A stretch of DNA of 64,000 nt from Zerene cesonia (lineage: Eukaryota; Arthropoda; Insecta; Lepidoptera; Pieridae): NCBI RefSeq assembly GCF_012273895.1, contig NW_024045136.1, forward strand, positions 310,001-374,000, written 5' to 3'. This document shows positions 58,758 to 64,000 of this stretch, in pieces (positions within the stretch are counted from its first letter, which is position 1; each line of letters opens with the position of its first letter). The notes under the pieces are model-generated. The model searched no databases. It saw nothing but the letters and a program-made list of their open reading frames with translations, and was not told where the DNA came from. A program made the position numbers and the translations under genes.

Positions 58758-59250
58758 ATTATTTCGGCAATCCAAACACCATTCACAAATCACATTTTTC
58801 TATTCAAAATAATTGAATGCAACAAAAAAGCAAGACGTTGCATTGTGAACGCTTACAAAACAGTTATTTTTCAAGCGAAACTATTTTTAAACAACTATAC
58901 ATATCTACGCGCACTTTTATTTCACAGCAGCGATCACCGTTCGATTTATGCCAGTAACAAATTATCTATACATTAGTTTATTAACAAATAAATATAACTC
59001 GCGTAATCAAACACAAAACTTATTGAACGTAACCGTGTCAGATAAAAAAACATTGGCTGTATAATCGGATGACAATTATCGGTTATAAAAACAATATGGC
59101 GTTTGACAAAAATAATTCAAAATTCGAACGCGAACATTTTTGAAAACAGAACGCGGCCACCTCGACGGACGGCGGGTCCGCATCTGTGTGCTTTCATTGT
59201 ACTATAGCTTATTCGCTCACACGCAGAGACTCTAGGGCTGATGGTTTTAA
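58758..59250 (-). promoter_or_regulatory. Presumed 5' UTR and promoter region of the ARID5-like gene
   Basis: Lies directly upstream of the start codon on the minus strand. It contains aacgcggccacctcgacgga cggcgggtccg near 59150, a CpG-rich spot in AT-rich DNA, and an atggcg context. No core promoter element is certain. Confidence 0.35.
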
Positions 59251-60630
59251 TTTTAATTTTAATTATTTTTCCGTGTTTATTTATTTAAATGTTATTATAA
59301 AGACATTCACCATGTTCTACCTTGTCTTATTATTGTTTTTACACAATAATTATTATCTCCAAATTTTCAAAGGTCATACGTACCAAAAAAATATAATAAA
59401 ATGTCTTAACAACAGACTTAGCAAAAAATTGTTAATGCATTATTTCCAGAACTCCTTGTAGGTGGTTATTTTAACCATTGAGTTAAGTATGAAGTTTGAA
59501 ATCTTTATTAATCATTAAAATAAGTACACTTTCACTTATTTTCTGTTAAAATAAACACATTGTCTTTTCTGTCGTTACACAAACGACAATTGCGAAATCG
59601 GGTTATTAACTTAATTATTTGTTTCCTTCTAATGCTCTTGTTAATTATATGTAATTTAATTAAAGTACACTATTATACAATAGATTACTTTAATCAATGA
59701 AGATTTTTTAATTAATTTCCAAAATAAACATTTTTGTAATTAAAAAAACACCATAAATTTACTTCAAACTGACTAGAGGCAAATTTTTTACCATTACAAA
59801 ATTTGTCATTATTACCCTTTTCGGAAAGTCGGATAACTATTTAAATACAAGGTTGACAACCTTGGCACTTCCACATCGAAACACAGACTTGCTCCGTAAG
59901 GCCGTGTACACATTATGCTTTATTAATTTAAATTATTACGATTTATTATTTCACATATTTATGATAAAGTTTTCATTGAAATGATAAAAATTGTTTTAAA
60001 TATTGTTTTATGATATATAAATATGCTTATTAATAAAAGTTTTTAGATTCTATGTAATTAAATTAAATGCGTTTGTTTTTTAGCAATGTAAACTTTAATA
60101 TTATAACTATATATGCACGTTTGTAGAGAATAAATAACAATATTTAACTCGGGTCACAAACAATATTTTTACAAATTTCACGTAAATCAGTTCAGCAGTT
60201 TAGGCGGTAGATAGAAACACACAGACAGATTTACTTAAGACGTTCTCAAAATATTAGTACTAGGGATATTTCTCAGAATTCAAGTAGAAGAAGGTACACT
60301 ATGGACAATTATCGTTATTTAAAAAAGAAATAGAATGATAATTATGATTTGATATTATGTCCAATTACCCAATTGCACGGGAAGGAGAGTAATGTTTTTT
60401 TTTTCATGTGTGTATTTTCATAGAGTAAATCTATTACTATGTGTGTAATTATTTATAGTTGTTGGCATGTGTGTGTGTTTTTTTTATTTAACTCTGTAGC
60501 GTATATATAAAAAATTAATTTATTATTACAACTTAGAACGGACAAAAATGTCAATTATTAATATTAAATACTTTGTTTCATACAGACCATCGCGTAAAAT
60601 TTTAAACTTTTAACACAACTAAAATTAATA
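59251..60630. other. Upstream sequence, no gene seen
   Basis: AT-rich. A 91-codon plus-strand frame near 59186-59461 is hydrophobic by base composition only and has no other support. Confidence 0.5.
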
Positions 60631-60635
60631 ATTAA

Positions 60636-60808
60636 AATCCTACTAACATTATAAACGTGAAAGTTTGTGTGTTTGTTACTCTTCAAGCGAAAACGGCTTA
60701 TCGTATCTGTATAAAATTTAGTACAGAGATAGATTATAGTCTGGATTAGCACATAGGCTACTTTTCACCCGAGTACCATGCGAGTGACGAAGCGGGATAC
60801 AGCTAGTA
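60636..60808 (+). mobile_element. HelF Helitron, full length
   Basis: tcctactaacattataaacg … ggcttatcgtatctgtataa … gcgggatacagCTAG|t. Confidence 0.7.
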
Positions 60809-61321
60809 ATAAAAAAAATATATATATATTTTGCGTACAGTGTGCACCCGCCTAAGCTCTGAGTAGATAACCCACACATAGACAATTGCAGTAACTATGG
60901 TTTCGGCTGATTATAAACGACAAGAATTTATTTTTAACCGACTTAGCGAAAAGGCGATGTTTTAATTAATTATTATTGCCTTAATGCGTGGGTAATATAT
61001 GATAATATTGTGCTAATGTTTGTTTGGCTGTATGTTACGCGATAACGGTTTATACTGCCGTTTTTGATGTATTTTGGAAAGAAGATAGCTGAAGAACGAG
61101 GTCCAAAAATTGGCTTCATATAGTTTTTGTTCAACGTCTTGTTCTTGTCGCGTGAACCGCTGAACAGATTTGGATGAAATTTGTGCAATGATAGTTTGCG
61201 ATATAAGAGATGAGAGATGAAAAGGATATTGGATGGTTGTAGTCCGGAAATCCTGGGGGAACCGGATTTAATGAAATTTGGCTCAAAGATAGATATTCTG
61301 AATTGTAATATATAATAAATC

Positions 61322-61354
61322 TTTTTTTTTTTCTTTCTTTCTTTCTTTCTTTCT
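61322..61354. repeat. T-run and (CTTT)n microsatellite
   Basis: Runs into aataactacagtatg; like the copy at 63.2 kb it may be the tail of an interspersed repeat. Confidence 0.85.
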
Positions 61355-61465
61355 AATAACTACAGTATGTTAAAGCGTCATTTAAATAATAATACACTTT
61401 TCGCTTTATATTGTGAGAACTTAAACTGCTCAGCAGATTTAGGCGAATTTTTAAATATAGATAGA

Positions 61466-61648
61466 CCAGCTGCGCCCCGCGGTTTCACCCGCGTAAGTCC
61501 GTATCCCGTAGGAAAATCGGGTGAAAAAGTTGCCTATAAGTTATTCCAGTTGTCCAGCTGTCTACATACCAAATTTCATTGCAATCGGTTCAGTAGTTTT
61601 TGCGTGAAAGAGCAACAAACATCCATACATAAAAACTTTCGCGTGTCC
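61466..61648 (-). mobile_element. HelA Helitron, 5' end lost
   Basis: ccagctgcgccccgcggttt … ccatacataaaaactttcgcg; then a break. Confidence 0.7.
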
Positions 61649-61737
61649 CTAATAATAAATCCTGCTAATATTATATATAATGCCAATATAATGCCATTTG
61701 CTTCCGCCATATTAAATATGAAATGTGACAAATTTTA

Positions 61738-61850
61738 ATTCTTTATTGTACAATATATAGAAAAAAACCATAACACGAAAAGAAAATTTGTACAAATGTC
61801 GGCCTTATGGTTAAAGCCATCTATGCCAGGCAACCTTCATAGACTAATAT
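61738..61850 (-). mobile_element. LINE 3'-end fragment
   Basis: attctttattgtacaatata … gtcggccttatggttaaagc catctatgccaggcaacc; same family as at 16.58 kb. Confidence 0.6.
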
Positions 61851-62329
61851 TGAATTATTTTACTAATCAAGCCATTTAAGTTGATACAGATATTGATTGA
61901 AAAATTTAATACAACATTTTATGGTGGCCGCCATTTTTGATAGATTTTCATCAAACATAGTTAGACTAGAGTTTGGAAACTGACTATCAAAAGCAACATA
62001 CCGCATCAAAATCCGTCCATCTATTTCAGAGTTACGATGTTACAGACACACGAGACGACCAATAAACAGCACCACTCCTTTTGTATCGGAGGTTAAATTG
62101 TGTATTTCGAGTATTACTATCATTAATGGTTTAGCAGTCCAGCAGTTTTTGCGTGAAAACGTCACAAACATACATAAATATTAGTCTCTTTATATATTAG
62201 TGTAGACTAATCACGAATCGAAAGTTCTTCAAAACAGGTGTAGTAATTCCGAGAAGTTACAATGACATACCTACATAATGCATACAAACACACAATATAT
62301 ATACAATTTAGATGTATAAATACACTTAA

Positions 62330-62541
62330 CATCACACTAATATTATAAATGTGATTGTTTGTTTGTTTGGATGTTTGTCCGTCAATAACGCTGAAACTAC
62401 TGAACGGATTTTGATGAAATTTAGTATAGAGACAGGGCATGAGCCGACTTGGGTGATGGGATACTTTTCATCCCGATCAAATGCATCCTCGGGATAAAAC
62501 GGGAACCTTGATATCCGGGCGGAGCCGGGGCGAGCGTCCAG
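62330..62541 (+). mobile_element. HelE Helitron, full length
   Basis: cactaatattataaatgtga … gggataaaacgggaaccttg … ggcgagcgtccag. Reference copy for HelE. Confidence 0.75.
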
Positions 62542-62580
62542 TATATAAACTTGAGTTATTTCCTATATAGGAAACTTTCA

Positions 62581-62690
62581 CTAGCTTCCCGCCCGTGGCT
62601 TCGCTCGCGTTGTCAAAGGAGACTCCCGTAGGGGGATGTTTCACCAATAAACAGCCTATGTCATTCTCTATCTATCTCTAGACACAAATT
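62581..62690 (-). mobile_element. HelC-like 3' end fragment, inverted relative to the next piece
   Basis: CTAGcttcccgcccgtggct … cctatgtcattctctatcta. Confidence 0.5.
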
Positions 62691-62885
62691 CCTATTATAA
62701 ATACGGCAGTAATTCTGTCTGTTTGTTTGTTAAGCTTTCACGTCTAAACCGCTGAACGGATTTTGATGAAATTCGGTATGATGATAGAACTGAACGTGGG
62801 AAAGGATATAGGATAATTTTTATCGCGAAGATAAGGGTAGAAGGGGTTGAAATAGGGGATGAGAGTTTGTATGGAAGTTCCTAAT
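62691..62885 (+). mobile_element. HelC 5' part
   Basis: tattataaatacggcagtaa … gtctaaaccgctgaacggat … gggttgaaataggggatgag. Confidence 0.55.
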
Positions 62886-62894
62886 TATCAAACA

Positions 62895-63061
62895 CTAGCT
62901 GTTCGCCCCGGCTTCGCCCGTGCTACATATACAGCCTATGTCACTCAGCGAACTTACAGCTTTCTAATGATGTAAGAATTTTCAAAATCGGTCCAGTAGT
63001 TATTGAGTTTATCCATTACAAACAAACAAACAAATTATTCCACTTCAATATAAGTGTAGAT
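62895..63061 (-). mobile_element. HelB-prime Helitron, full length
   Basis: a|CTAGctgttcgccccggctt … cacttcaatataagtgtaga. Confidence 0.7.
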
Positions 63062-63198
63062 AAAATCATGTAAGATTCTTTAACATATACAACACTTAAC
63101 CAATTTTGAAAAATAATTTAGACTTTGGGAAAGACTATATCATAAAATGTTTATTTTTTATTTTCATGTATGTATGTGTGTTTGTTAAATAAATTGAT

Positions 63199-63220
63199 CT
63201 TTCTTTCTTTCTTTCTTTCT
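63199..63220. repeat. (CTTT)n microsatellite
   Basis: Preceded by aaataaattgat. Confidence 0.85.
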
Positions 63221-63469
63221 AATCGCTCCATTACGACGTTATAGAATGGCAAACAAACAAACGCTATTTCGCATAATGTTAAAGTTTTTAATTATAAGAA
63301 GAGACTTCGAGGCCTGTTTTATTTTTAGTTAATCGCTAAATAACATAAAACTACGTCACTTTCCGCAGTCTGTGTGTCTGTACGCTTAGATCTTTAAAAT
63401 TGCGAAACAGATTTTGATGAACTTTTTCTAATAGGCAGAGTGATTCAAGCTGAAGGCTTATATCTATAA

Positions 63470-63670
63470 CTAGCTGCGACCCGCGGTTTCACCCGCGTAA
63501 GTCCGTATCCCGTAGGAATATCGGGATAAAAAGTTGCCTCTAAGTTATTCCAGTTGTCCAGCTATCTACGTACCAAATTTCATTGCAATCGGTTCAGTAG
63601 TTTTTGCGTGAAAGAGCAACAAACACACACACATCCTTACAAACTTTCGCATTTATAATATTAGTAGGAT
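63470..63670 (-). mobile_element. HelA (Lep1-like) Helitron, close to consensus
   Basis: a|CTAGctgcgacccgcggttt … tttataatattagtaggat. Confidence 0.8.
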
Positions 63671-64000
63671 AACACAAAAAAGGGCCTTAATCGGAATATA
63701 ACAGGCAAAGTCGCCGACAAAAACTAGTTATAAAATTTGTACCTTAGTTATTGAATACGGACAAATCCGCGGTTACAAACTAGTTAATTATGGTATTACT
63801 TAACTTTCTCTAGAACTTATTAAAGTTAACCAGGAAAGTAACACGAGTTCTTCCTATTTCCCCACGAGATAAGTCGAGATTGTAACTCTGTACCGTCAGA
63901 AATGCTGTACCGATATGGTTAAATTTTGGTGATTAGATAGTTAGTGTGGACTACTCGGATTCGGATAGACAAACAGACAGGGGTAAAAGTTGCTCATTTA

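Noticed and set aside
59186..59461. 91-codon plus-strand frame near the presumed promoter
   Set aside because: AT-driven hydrophobic composition, no homology that I recognise and no splice context.

Overview
The window is nuclear DNA of an insect, almost certainly a moth or butterfly (Lepidoptera). It is AT-rich, the genes are split by long introns, and the introns are packed with short interspersed repeats. The commonest are 150-230 bp units that start near TC..taatattataaa, end in CTAG and sit between A and T, which fits the non-autonomous Helitrons (Lep1-like and relatives) that are very common in lepidopteran genomes. No bacterial, viral or CRISPR features were seen.

One large gene on the minus strand dominates the window. 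Its exons join in phase to encode an ARID5-family protein (AT-rich interactive domain 5A/5B-like transcription regulator). It starts at a seven-codon first exon at 58.76 kb (MEKPSYK), continues with two exons at 47.4 and 46.1 kb, crosses a 31.5 kb intron, and then has nine more visible exons between 14.5 and 4.6 kb. One exon that homology predicts is missing and should lie inside the 1000-N gap at 12.93-13.93 kb. The end of the last exon falls in the 213-N gap at 4.35-4.56 kb. The 3' untranslated region probably runs to a poly(A) signal near 2.18 kb. Domain order: ARID5 N-terminal domain (exons 2-5), basic AT-hook-like stretch (exon 6), a divergent and shortened ARID (exons 7-9), an acidic Lys/Glu-rich region (exon 9), and a proline-rich tail with a SUMO-interaction-like motif (exons 11-13).

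Downstream on the same strand, at the left edge, is what looks like the first coding exon (PWI-type domain) of the U4/U6 snRNP splicing factor Prp3. The rest of that gene lies outside the window.

The other sequence is intron or intergenic DNA: at least six Helitron-like families, two tRNA-derived SINE families with target-site duplications, LINE 3' ends, an RTE reverse-transcriptase remnant, a MITE, perfect hairpins and microsatellites. The most unusual items are a 475 bp insertion with a 13 bp target-site duplication that carries two tRNA-like cloverleaves in inverted orientation (a second copy is at 12.1 kb), a chimeric Helitron joining two families at 33.6 kb, and duplicated flanks around two assembly gaps that suggest unmerged haplotypes.
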